The notes under the pieces were generated by a model, which was given only the letters and a program-made list of their open reading frames with translations, ran no database searches and was not told the DNA's origin. A DNA stretch of 60,469 nucleotides, from the NCBI GenBank assembly GCA_902624105.1, contig CACNWH010000005.1, positions 1 through 60,469 on the forward strand. The letters run 5' to 3'. The stretch is from an uncultured Prochlorococcus sp. Lineage in GTDB: Bacteria > Cyanobacteriota > Cyanobacteriia > PCC-6307 > Cyanobiaceae. This document shows positions 14,297 to 21,722 of the stretch, one piece after another. The position numbers were made by a program, and so were the translations under genes. How positions within the stretch are numbered: position 1 is the stretch's first letter; every line of letters begins with the position of its first letter.

Positions 14297-14638
14297 ATGC
14301 ATAAAAGAGCAACCAAACAAGAAACTGACTTAAGAGTTGCACATGCTGCTGGATTAGTTGCTGAAGGACAAGCCTACTCATCTATTACTTCCCTTGTTTC
14401 CGAAAAATATGGAATCTCAAGAAGAAGAGCAAGGCAGATCACTTCTAATGCTTATCTTTTGCTGAAAGATGATATTGAGGAGGGGGACTTAAATCGTCCT
14501 GAAATGACAGCAAAATTAGTATGCACTCTAGAAACTGCAATGTTTAGAGCAATGCAAGAAAAACAATATTCAGCAGTTGCAAGTAATGCAAAAGTTCTTA
14601 TGAAATTAGTTGGATTAGAAGCAAAAGTAAAAAGTTAG
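14297..14638 (+). CDS. Terminase-small-subunit-like DNA-binding protein
   Basis: This is a 113-residue, mostly helical protein. An HTH-like part (SSITSLVSEKYGISRRRARQ) is followed by a C-terminal helix pair (L-E-T-A-M-F-R-A-M-Q-E-K-Q-Y-S-A-V) ending K-L-V-G-L-E-A-K. This layout resembles phage small terminase or similar packaging-recognition proteins. If right, it could direct packaging of the element by a helper phage, as in phage satellites. It could equally be a regulator. It starts 25 bp after the paired 9-bp sites and ends 4 bp before the tRNA-Pro fragment. Confidence 0.5.
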   Translation: MHKRATKQETDLRVAHAAGLVAEGQAYSSITSLVSEKYGISRRRARQITSNAYLLLKDDIEEGDLNRPEMTAKLVCTLETAMFRAMQEKQYSAVASNAKVLMKLVGLEAKVKS

Positions 14639-14642
14639 AGCG

Positions 14643-14689
14643 GGTGCTTTGGGAGCACTAGGTCGCAGGTTCGAATCCTGTCGCCCCGA
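14643..14689 (+). repeat. tRNA-Pro(UGG) 3' half, left end of nested element
   Basis: Anticodon stem and loop (GTGCTTTGGGAGCAC, anticodon TGG), T-arm (GGTTCGAATCC) and 3' acceptor to GCCCCGA are present, but there is no 5' half or D-arm. The first 37 bp (14643-14679) recur exactly at 17057-17093. This is an attachment-site remnant, not a working tRNA. Confidence 0.88.
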
Positions 14690-14740
14690 TCAGTCATAGC
14701 AATGGAAGTCAGATATTGCATAAAAATGACCGCAGCGAAA

Positions 14741-14761
14741 GCGGTCAAATAGCGGTCAAAT
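14741..14761 (+). other. Paired 10-bp sites, left end of nested element
   Basis: GCGGTCAAAT, one base, GCGGTCAAAT. An inverted GACCGC at 14728-14733 adds dyad symmetry. The same pair with the same 11-bp spacing occurs at 16949-16969. Confidence 0.78.
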
Positions 14762-14862
14762 TACTAAAATAAATAATTCAATACTAAATCTAGACATAAA
14801 GAATGAATTCATCTAGTTGAAGCTAGCTATATTTGTGATAAGTGATCAAAGGAGAAAACTAT

Positions 14863-16926
14863 TTGGCAGAAGTTATTTTAGAAAATTTAAAATCGTCCGA
14901 TCAAGAAAATCAGCAATTAGTGTCTCTAGGAGAACAAATTAGAGACTCTCTAAATATTGAATGCAATAATTCTTCTGGCTGGATAAGAATTTACCTCGGT
15001 TTTAAAACTCAATATAGTAGAAGATCAGATAATGATATTGTTATTTTTGGAGACTTGAATGGAAAATATAAAGAAAGTTCAGAAAATTTTCTAATTGGCA
15101 CTTTTGCCTCAGTTATCGAATGTAAGGGGCATGTCACATCTTTTGGTGATGATAAGGATATTTCTATTACAGGTAATAATGTTGAGGTTAGATATCGAGA
15201 TAGAAGAACAGGCGGTTATTACTGGTCGAGCGCCTCTGATCAGGTCGCAGATTGTGCCAGAGGTATTAAAAAAGAAATTGGAATTAGGATTCAAATAAAT
15301 ACTTACATAAATGATTTCTTATGGCTTTATAACTTAAATGATGAATTTAATAATAATGAAAATATTTTCGGTTCAAAATTCTTACCGAAAAAATTTTTTA
15401 AGAAAATCATATTAGATGCAAAAAATTGCAAGATTGGTACAGAAAAATGTGTTACTAACCATCCTCTTGGGATAATTTATAGGGCAACTAAAAATAAATT
15501 CACCACAAATCTAGGAAATAAATTACTTTTTTATGCAAGGTCATTATCTCCCTCATATTTAAAAAATGATCTTGGTGGTTTAACGAGAAGTCATGTAGAG
15601 AGAATTACTAAAAGTAAAGTTGATAAGAGCCAATACTATTCTCAGATCGGAAATAGAATGATCATTTTTGATGGAGGCCCTGGTACAGGTAAAACAGCAT
15701 CTCTTTTATATTGCTCAAAAAAATTATGTGATGAGGGAAATAAAATTTTACTCCTAACATACAACCACGTTCTCAGATGCGATTTAAAACGATTATTAGA
15801 GTATGCAGAGATGGGAATTATGGAAAATAACGGTGTCCACCCACAAAGCTCAACTAAATTTTTTACTGACATTTTTAGAGAAATATCTCTTGTTAATCCG
15901 GGTGAATTTGGGGAGAATTTCTTAAATAAAGATCCTAAAACCAATATGTCTCCCTATGATGAAGCATTAGAAAAACTATTTAATTTAGTAAAAAAGAAAT
16001 CAACCAACGAAAATAAAAAGATCCTTGATAAGATCTCTCATCTTATTAATTATGACTACATAATGATTGATGAATCGCAAGACTGGTTCAGTCTAGAGAG
16101 AGATATAATTATCAGTCTTTGGACTTCAAAAAAAATTATTATTGCTCAAAGTCCTGAACAATTAACAAGAGGCTCTATAGACTTTACAGATTGGACAAAA
16201 TATCTTCCAAAAAGAGAAGATTTTAATAAGTTACCAAGAAGAAAATCTTTAAGACAAAGAAAGGTACTTGTAAACTTTAATAAGGTTTTTATGAGTGATT
16301 TGCAATATCAATCTGCATCTCTTGAAGAAGAACCTGACATGGGAGGAGGAAAAATAATCTTATGTGAAGGAATATACACTTCGAAAATGCATGATTTCAT
16401 TTCAGAAATTCATGCAAAAGGTTCAGAAAAGAAATATGACTTTTCTTTTGCCTGTCATGCAAAATTGGGGAATAACACAAATGGATTTTATAAGTCTAAA
16501 GATTTTCATAAAGAAGGCATTCCACTTTGGGATGCTTGTAAAACAGATGTTAGACAATTAGCACCTATTGGAAATGATTTACATCGAATGATGTTTTATG
16601 AATCTTGTCGAGGGATAGAATCATGGACATTTGTCTGCTTAGAATATGACAGGTGGTTGGAGGAAATAGTTACACCAAGATCTTATGACGATTACAGAAA
16701 TTCTACAAAGCAGTTAAAGTTGAATATTTTTGATGCGGCTGATATAGACGATGAAGAGACAACCGTTAGGAAATTAATTGCGCGTTGGGCATTGATACCA
16801 CTAACAAGAGCAGTTTCCACTACAGTAATTCAAATAACTTCAAGAGAGAGTAAGTACGGGAAACTTATATTTTCTGCACTTGAAAAAATTCCTGAAGAGA
16901 ATTATCAAGTATTAAGTTCCTCATGA
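14863..16926 (+). CDS. Nuclease (NERD/PD-D/ExK-like)-SF1 helicase fusion
   Basis: This is a ~687-residue candidate anti-phage effector. The N-terminal part has a restriction-like core (D58-I-V, then E86-C-K88). It is followed by a UvrD-like SF1 helicase with Walker A GGPGTGKT (271-278), Walker B Y-I-M-I-D-E-S-Q-D-W, and late motifs E-S-C-R-G-I-E-S-W and L-T-R-A. Nuclease-helicase fusions are frequent in defence systems such as Nhi and Gabija-type pairs; I do not claim membership of either. The frame opens at GTG 14842, but AAAGGAG eight bases before TTG 14863 favours the latter. It is the sole cargo of the nested tRNA-Pro element. Confidence 0.78.
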   Translation: MAEVILENLKSSDQENQQLVSLGEQIRDSLNIECNNSSGWIRIYLGFKTQYSRRSDNDIVIFGDLNGKYKESSENFLIGTFASVIECKGHVTSFGDDKDISITGNNVEVRYRDRRTGGYYWSSASDQVADCARGIKKEIGIRIQINTYINDFLWLYNLNDEFNNNENIFGSKFLPKKFFKKIILDAKNCKIGTEKCVTNHPLGIIYRATKNKFTTNLGNKLLFYARSLSPSYLKNDLGGLTRSHVERITKSKVDKSQYYSQIGNRMIIFDGGPGTGKTASLLYCSKKLCDEGNKILLLTYNHVLRCDLKRLLEYAEMGIMENNGVHPQSSTKFFTDIFREISLVNPGEFGENFLNKDPKTNMSPYDEALEKLFNLVKKKSTNENKKILDKISHLINYDYIMIDESQDWFSLERDIIISLWTSKKIIIAQSPEQLTRGSIDFTDWTKYLPKREDFNKLPRRKSLRQRKVLVNFNKVFMSDLQYQSASLEEEPDMGGGKIILCEGIYTSKMHDFISEIHAKGSEKKYDFSFACHAKLGNNTNGFYKSKDFHKEGIPLWDACKTDVRQLAPIGNDLHRMMFYESCRGIESWTFVCLEYDRWLEEIVTPRSYDDYRNSTKQLKLNIFDAADIDDEETTVRKLIARWALIPLTRAVSTTVIQITSRESKYGKLIFSALEKIPEENYQVLSSS

Positions 16927-16948
16927 ATTTAATACTTAATATAAAATT

Positions 16949-16969
16949 GCGGTCAAATTGCGGTCAAAT
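16949..16969 (+). other. Paired 10-bp sites, right end of nested element
   Basis: GCGGTCAAAT, one base, GCGGTCAAAT, lying 20 bp after the nuclease-helicase stop and 87 bp before the right tRNA-Pro core. Orientation is the same as the left pair. Confidence 0.78.
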
Positions 16970-17056
16970 ATTGCTTTATTTGATAAGACAAAACGTGCAG
17001 TACCTAGCAAGAAATAAGTTATAGCTTAAAAACCTAGTGATGCTAATGGGGCGTGC

Positions 17057-17093
17057 GGTGCTTTGGGAGCACTAGGTCGCAGGTTCGAATCCT
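17057..17093 (+). repeat. tRNA-Pro(UGG) fragment, right end of nested element
   Basis: 37 bp identical to 14643-14679. It is preceded by GGGGCGTG (17048-17055), which resembles a tRNA-Pro 5' acceptor, and followed by CAATGAC instead of the 3' acceptor. The D-arm is missing, so it is a decayed tRNA or att scar, not a functional tRNA. Confidence 0.85.
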
Positions 17094-17533
17094 CAATGAC
17101 TATTATTGAAGATAGTCATTATCCCGGGTTCTATATCTTCTAATAAAAAACGTGCCTTATTTTTTTTTAACCATAAATTGATTTTTGCGTCATCAAATTT
17201 ATTGAAAATAACTTTATTCTCAACATCTTGATCTGGGAAGGAGTTATAGTCATAACCGATATAATATTCCCCTAATTGCCCTCTTACATATTCTCCATCT
17301 ATCTCATCCATGTAGTCATCTTCATCATCTTCTACTTGAATGTCCCCTATTTCGCCAAGGCGGCGAGGTGTTCCTAAAGAGAGAGAAAAAGTGTCCTTAT
17401 CAATTTTACGTAGCAATAAACAAATATCATCGGTGTAACCTGGGTAAATAGCATCTTCCCAATAGTAAACTTCTTCGCAATTCCCGATTTTCATTTTTTC
17501 TCCGAAAGTAATCCAAGATTTCAGATAAGTCAT
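17093..17533 (-). CDS. Acidic hypothetical protein ending at the att scar
   Basis: This is a 146-residue soluble protein with a very acidic middle (Q-V-E-D-D-E-D-D-Y-M-D-E-I-D-G-E-Y). The stop codon TGA uses the last base of the 37-bp tRNA-Pro repeat, so the C-terminus may have been cut and re-ended by insertion of the nested unit. I recognise no family. It lies 40 bp downstream of the 327-residue gene on the same strand. Confidence 0.6.
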   Translation of the reverse strand: MTYLKSWITFGEKMKIGNCEEVYYWEDAIYPGYTDDICLLLRKIDKDTFSLSLGTPRRLGEIGDIQVEDDEDDYMDEIDGEYVRGQLGEYYIGYDYNSFPDQDVENKVIFNKFDDAKINLWLKKNKARFLLEDIEPGIMTIFNNSH

Positions 17534-17573
17534 TTTGTAATCGTTTTTAGTTCAAAGGGATGGAGAGTGATAT

Positions 17574-18557
17574 TTAAATTAAAAGTTCTAGTGTTCCTTT
17601 TTTGAAGTCATCTACTGATGCAATTAAACAACCTGTGGTAGCAACTCCTTCAAACATCCAATTTGCTGCTTCTTTATGCAAAGGTGCTTGAGGTTCTTCA
17701 GATAGTACAGAACAACAGTACCAAGGGTTTAATTCCCAGAGACTATCTCTACTCCACATAATAGAAAAGAGTGAATATACTTCTTGATGATTTGCTCTCT
17801 GAGTTGATTCAGTAAATGAGCACACATAAAAATATATTTTTTTTGTGGAGTATTTTTTGTTCACATAAGTTGCGACTTTAATAGTATCTGAAGGTAAGGA
17901 ACTCTCTAGATTATTAAAGTTAGTTGATTCATAAAAATCTTCTTTTGGTGTTTCTCTCTCACCCAAAATACCGAATGCCATACCAAAAGCCTGCACCTCG
18001 TCATACCCAGATATTTTTATTTGATAAGTTTCTTTTTTTCCTAAATTTAATAACTGTTCCTTTTTACGTTGAAATTCTTCTTCACTTATTATAACTTGAT
18101 CTTTTTTTACATTAAGACCTGGATCCACCTTATTAAGACCTGAATCCACCTCATTAAGACCTGGATAAATTCCACTCCGCTCAGCCGAATCAGGTGTAGG
18201 AACAATACACAAGGCAAGACCACTTATTTTGCCTTCTTTTATAGAAGCATAAGCGACTCCAAGTAGATTAGATTTATCGCCCTGAGCCATGATAAGGCAA
18301 TCAGTATGTCCATAGGCTGGGCAGACGCCTAATTCTGCATAAACAGCGCTCTTAGTTTTTTTTATTACTTCAAGTTTTGGTCTGATATATTCAATGAACT
18401 CATCTTTTGAGTTCATATCGGTTAGGACTTTTTGTGAGGAGTATGAGAAGTCTTCTGCCAAAAACGATTCAAATTCAGATGAATCAAGAGTGTGCATCAT
18501 CCTCGCATAGATACTTAATGCTTCCTTTTCTGTTATTTGAGAAGTTTCTTTTCCCAT
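17574..18557 (-). CDS. Hypothetical protein with SnoaL/NTF2-like start and repeat linker
   Basis: This is a 327-residue soluble protein. Residues ~10-120 (ALSIYARMMHTLDSSEFESF and on) resemble a small NTF2/SnoaL-like domain. A linker at ~130-150 has three G-L-N-x-V-D units encoded by 21-bp tandem repeats (18111-18167). The C-terminal half has many cysteines and tryptophans but matches nothing I know. It is probably cotranscribed with the following acidic protein gene. Its role in the element is unknown. Confidence 0.6.
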   Translation of the reverse strand: MGKETSQITEKEALSIYARMMHTLDSSEFESFLAEDFSYSSQKVLTDMNSKDEFIEYIRPKLEVIKKTKSAVYAELGVCPAYGHTDCLIMAQGDKSNLLGVAYASIKEGKISGLALCIVPTPDSAERSGIYPGLNEVDSGLNKVDPGLNVKKDQVIISEEEFQRKKEQLLNLGKKETYQIKISGYDEVQAFGMAFGILGERETPKEDFYESTNFNNLESSLPSDTIKVATYVNKKYSTKKIYFYVCSFTESTQRANHQEVYSLFSIMWSRDSLWELNPWYCCSVLSEEPQAPLHKEAANWMFEGVATTGCLIASVDDFKKGTLELLI

Positions 18558-18710
18558 TAATCAAAAAATAAAATATTAAAAACTAGAGGTCCTATCCTCT
18601 GCCATTTAGATTGACTTTAATTCAAAATTAGAAAATTAGGTCAATAAACATTCAAATTAAATTAATTAAAAGTTGTTTGATGTATTTTAAAGATATCCCC
18701 TAAAAATATT

Positions 18711-19631
18711 GTGGCTGAATTACCAAAGTTCCATGAATTTATGAGACCTCTTTTGGAAGTACTTATTGAGAATGGAGAGATGCACAGGCATGATGCTGTT
18801 GCTGCAACGATAAAGAAAGTTGGATTAACAGAAGAACAGAAGTCTATATGTCATGAGACTAATGGAAAATTTATAGCTCAAGAAAGAGTTGGTTGGGCAT
18901 CTTCTTATTTAAGTCAAGCTGGATGTTTGGAGAGACCTAAAAGAGGATATATGGCACCTGGTAAAAACGCTAAAGCATTTTTAGACCTTAATAGACCAAT
19001 AAAAGTAGCTGATGTTAAATCAACCAATGAGTGGAAAGCTTTAAGAGCTGCCAAAATACAAGCTGGAAATAATGAAATTGATTCTTCTAATGAACTTGAA
19101 GATGAAACCCCACAGGACCTTATAAATAAAGGCGTGAAGATTTTGCAGTCTCAATTAATTGATGAAATACTTATACAAATAAAAACAATAAGCCCAGCTT
19201 CCTTCGAAAGCTTAATTTTGCAAGTCCTTGCGAAAATGGGATATGGAGGCGGGGATGCAAAAAGGATTCAAGGTGTTCCTAGAGGACCAGATGGAGGAAT
19301 TGATGGGATTATTGACGAAGATAAGCTTGGGTTAGATCAAATATATATTCAAGCAAAAAGATATAGCGAAAATTCTGTAGGAAGACCAACTGTTCAAAGC
19401 TTTATTGGAGCAATGACTGGTGGTGGTTGTAGAAAGGGAGTTTTTGTAACAAGTAGTACTTTCACTTCAGAAGCAAAAAAATTTGCAGAAGGCTTAAATG
19501 ATGTTCGTTTAGTATTGATAGATGGTTTTGATTTGGCGAAATTAATGATTGAGCATTCTGTGGGAGTTCAAGTTAAGGAAACGATTAGAGTTGCAAAGAT
19601 TGATCAGGACTTCTTCAATGGTGATGAATAA
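18711..19631 (+). CDS. mrr: Mrr-type restriction endonuclease
   Basis: This is a 306-residue protein matching Mrr architecture and length. The N-terminal winged-helix Mrr_N domain (residues 1-95) includes AQERVGWASSYLSQAGCLER. The catalytic Mrr_cat PD-(D/E)xK domain spans ~155-300, with E166, D198 in G-P-D-G-G-I-D-G, and Q214-A-K216. Mrr enzymes cleave DNA carrying certain methylated bases (type IV restriction). The start is GTG with no clear Shine-Dalgarno. Its presence next to a BREX operon that methylates host DNA implies that its specificity avoids the BREX mark, or that it is silent. Confidence 0.88.
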   Translation: MAELPKFHEFMRPLLEVLIENGEMHRHDAVAATIKKVGLTEEQKSICHETNGKFIAQERVGWASSYLSQAGCLERPKRGYMAPGKNAKAFLDLNRPIKVADVKSTNEWKALRAAKIQAGNNEIDSSNELEDETPQDLINKGVKILQSQLIDEILIQIKTISPASFESLILQVLAKMGYGGGDAKRIQGVPRGPDGGIDGIIDEDKLGLDQIYIQAKRYSENSVGRPTVQSFIGAMTGGGCRKGVFVTSSTFTSEAKKFAEGLNDVRLVLIDGFDLAKLMIEHSVGVQVKETIRVAKIDQDFFNGDE

Positions 19632-19661
19632 AAATTTGATCGATTCTTTATCTATTAAAAA

Positions 19662-19844
19662 TTACATTAAATCATTCAAAATATAATTCCAATCAACAAC
19701 CCCACCCTGTTTTTTTGTCTCTTCATCTTGTCTTCTAAGTTCTTTTCTATACTTTTGCCTTATAGGAGGATAGTTTTTATCCAAACTTTCCTCTGGGTAT
19801 CTTAAATAGTCCAAAATATTTCTTTTAGTCCATAAGTTTTTCAT
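19662..19844 (-). CDS. 60-residue hypothetical protein
   Basis: This is a basic, soluble small protein (ILDYLRYPEESLDKNYPPIR, ending D-W-N-Y-I-L-N-D-L-M). It starts 9 bp after the secreted-protein gene stops, so it is probably cotranscribed with it. No family is recognised. Confidence 0.5.
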   Translation of the reverse strand: MKNLWTKRNILDYLRYPEESLDKNYPPIRQKYRKELRRQDEETKKQGGVVDWNYILNDLM

Positions 19845-19853
19845 ACTTTAATC

Positions 19854-20360
19854 CTAATTACCTTTTTTCATTTGCTCAAACATACTTAAATATTGTAGAG
19901 GAAAAACGCTTGCTAAATTTTCAATTCTTTCATCATCTAATTCAACTCCTTCAGGTAACTTCTTTATCAACTTTGGGATGGCTAATTTTGTTATGTCTTT
20001 GCAAAAATTTATTCTATAAACGGCCTCTTTTTCTATAGTCTTCTTTATCGTTCCATCTTTCTCAAAAATAGAATTTATATCTAGATTATTTCCCTTCATA
20101 AGAGCTATTAAAACTTCATCTGCAATCCTTAAAGCTTCTTTTGATTCTTTACCCTTTTCAATTCCAAATACCCAGGTGCAAGCTCCCACTCCAAAAGCTC
20201 TTGCAATACATTCATCATTACCTATCTCATCACAAGGTAACTTGAATGACTCTTCAATTTTCTTAAGATCATATCCTTTTTCTCCTTCTGGAAAACCAGC
20301 AAAAGTTTTAATTGGAGAAATTAAACTTATTAATAGTGATAGAAGAAATAATTTTTTCAT
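19854..20360 (-). CDS. Secreted/periplasmic hypothetical protein
   Basis: This is a 168-residue protein with a signal peptide (MKKLFLLSLLISLISPIKTFA). The mature part is helical with four cysteines (L-P-C-D-E, D-E-C-I-A, A-C-T-W, F-C-K-D), which suggests disulphides. There is no known family. It is the first gene of a probable two-gene minus-strand unit. Confidence 0.6.
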   Translation of the reverse strand: MKKLFLLSLLISLISPIKTFAGFPEGEKGYDLKKIEESFKLPCDEIGNDECIARAFGVGACTWVFGIEKGKESKEALRIADEVLIALMKGNNLDINSIFEKDGTIKKTIEKEAVYRINFCKDITKLAIPKLIKKLPEGVELDDERIENLASVFPLQYLSMFEQMKKGN

Positions 20361-20424
20361 TTTGGTAGAAGATTTAAAAATAACTTTTTTCCTGATTTAA
20401 CATTTAGTTGTTTATGATCTCAGT

Positions 20425-20616
20425 ATGACTTTAATTTCTTACAGAATGCATAGGATTTATCTAGCAGCGACAATGGGATATGGTCTTGGTTCTGATGATC
20501 CTGAGGAAGTTGCATACTACAAGAAATTAAAGAAAGAAATGGAAGATATGAAGAAAGATCCAGTAAAAAAAGGTATCCCTCTATCTTTTGAAATTAATGA
20601 AGGTAAGGATAAATGA
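20425..20616 (+). CDS. 63-residue conserved small protein, copy 2
   Basis: This is a paralogue of 10928-11119, sharing H-R-I-Y-L-A-A-T-M-G-Y-G-L-G-S and the K-K-G-I-P-L tail. It is coupled to the following 31-residue gene by an ATGA overlap, as in copy 1. It converges on the second SIMPL gene, so gene order is an inverted copy of 10.0-11.1 kb. Confidence 0.7.
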   Translation: MTLISYRMHRIYLAATMGYGLGSDDPEEVAYYKKLKKEMEDMKKDPVKKGIPLSFEINEGKDK

Positions 20617-20708
20617 CTTTGAACACTTTTTTGTTATTTGATGGGAGCCTAATGCTTATTGGATTACCTCTATTGATGATCCTCAAAGGCAAAAAGAAGA
20701 CTCCCTAA
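20613..20708 (+). CDS. 31-residue membrane microprotein, copy 2
   Basis: ATG to TAA encodes one hydrophobic helix and a basic end (K-G-K-K-K-T-P). It differs from copy 1 at three residues by my reading, although many codons differ, so purifying selection on the peptide is likely. It ends 5 bp before the convergent SIMPL stop. Confidence 0.7.
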   Translation: MTLNTFLLFDGSLMLIGLPLLMILKGKKKTP

Positions 20709-20713
20709 TTCAA

Positions 20714-21496
20714 TTATTTAACAGCGAAAGTTACTCCCATTACAGCAGTAATATCTTTCTTAATTGTTGAAGTATCATAAGATCCCCAACTGCTTACTCT
20801 AGTGGAATTTGGAACTGTGATCTGAAAAACACCAGTATTTACTTTCTTCAAACCTCCTACTTCAGATCCTGCCTGAAGAGCAATAGCTTCAGCTCTGATA
20901 CGTGCATCTTTTGCAGCCTTGGCGAGCATGTCTACTCTCTTATCAGCAAGCTTTGAATATGTAAATTCTGGAGAACTTGGTCTTACTAAAACACCTTCTC
21001 CAAGAAGTTGAGTTATCTTGCTATGGGTCTTTTGAATGCGATAAACGTCATTGCTTTGGATTTCAATACTCTGATAGGTAATCCATTCCGTTCTTATAAT
21101 TTCATTTGTCTTCGGATGCTTGGTTTCATATTCCTTGATGCTTGCTGGTCCAAGATAAACTTCTTGTTTAATGCCATCTTCAATTCCATTGGCTTTAAGG
21201 AAATTCATAGTCTTTTTCATTGACTCTTTGTGCTTGTTAAAAGAGTCAATTTGAGTTTTACCAGTAGCCCTGACCTGAACGGACCATTTGGCAATATCAC
21301 TTTCAAAACTTTCCGTACTTGCACCCGTAACAGTGATGGAATTTTCAACCATCCGAAAACCTCTTACGAGAACTGTTGATGCTCCGATAAAACCACCAAG
21401 TGATAATACAGCCATCGCAAAAACAAGAGGTGGAGTACGACGAATAACTCTCAGAGAATCTCCAGGTAGAGACCTGATATTTTTTAAAATTTTCAT
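20714..21496 (-). CDS. SIMPL-domain membrane-anchored protein, copy 2
   Basis: This 260-residue paralogue of 10049-10831 has the same layout: basic N-terminus, transmembrane helix at 25-45, periplasmic SIMPL domain. The open frame extends 17 codons further (to 21547), but the aligned start M-K-I-L-K-N-I-R-S-L-P-G-D-S and the conserved non-coding leader fix the start at 21496. It lies inside the integrative element, whereas copy 1 lies outside, so the element has captured or shared a host module. Confidence 0.87.
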   Translation of the reverse strand: MKILKNIRSLPGDSLRVIRRTPPLVFAMAVLSLGGFIGASTVLVRGFRMVENSITVTGASTESFESDIAKWSVQVRATGKTQIDSFNKHKESMKKTMNFLKANGIEDGIKQEVYLGPASIKEYETKHPKTNEIIRTEWITYQSIEIQSNDVYRIQKTHSKITQLLGEGVLVRPSSPEFTYSKLADKRVDMLAKAAKDARIRAEAIALQAGSEVGGLKKVNTGVFQITVPNSTRVSSWGSYDTSTIKKDITAVMGVTFAVK

Positions 21497-21665
21497 TTTA
21501 TTTTGGTACGTGGGTAGGAACTTTTTAACAGCTGAACCGAAAGACAAATATTAGAAAATCCCTGACTTATAATCTTTCAGCTCTTTTTGGCCATTAAGGG
21601 AAACATCTATTTTTGATGTGCCAATTTTGGAGTCGGTTACTAATATTGCCAAAACAAATTCTTCT
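21497..21665 (-). promoter_or_regulatory. Conserved leader of the SIMPL gene, copy 2
   Basis: This is the reverse-complement counterpart of 9888-10048 and shares TTTCGGTTCAGCTGTTAAA, TAACCGACTC and TTGGCAATAT. Conservation extends about 170 bp upstream of the start and then stops. Confidence 0.5.
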
Positions 21666-21722
21666 TTGCAAGAAGTAAATTTGTATTATTAACTCTTTGA
21701 TTTTTATTAGCGTAATTAAAAA

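Larger units (their letters stand above)
14643..17093. mobile_element. Nested 2.4-kb non-autonomous integrative unit
   Basis: 37-bp exact repeats derived from tRNA-Pro(UGG) bound the unit. Just inside each end is a pair of GCGGTCAAAT sites (14741-14761 and 16949-16969). The only gene is a nuclease-helicase fusion; no recombinase is present. Gaps between core and paired sites (61 and 87 bp) parallel those of the surrounding element (67 and 95 bp). The unit interrupts a region inside the larger element, immediately after the 113-residue gene, so it appears nested. Mobility in trans is inference. Confidence 0.78.

Noticed and set aside
14643-14689. Functional tRNA-Pro
   Set aside because: The 5' acceptor and D-arm are absent here, and the second copy lacks the D-arm and 3' acceptor; both are attachment scars.
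14842-14862. GTG start for the nuclease-helicase
   Set aside because: No ribosome binding site precedes it, while AAAGGAG is well spaced before the in-frame TTG 14863; both remain possible.
21497-21547. Longer N-terminus for the second SIMPL protein
   Set aside because: The 17-codon extension is absent from copy 1, and the DNA there matches the conserved non-coding leader.
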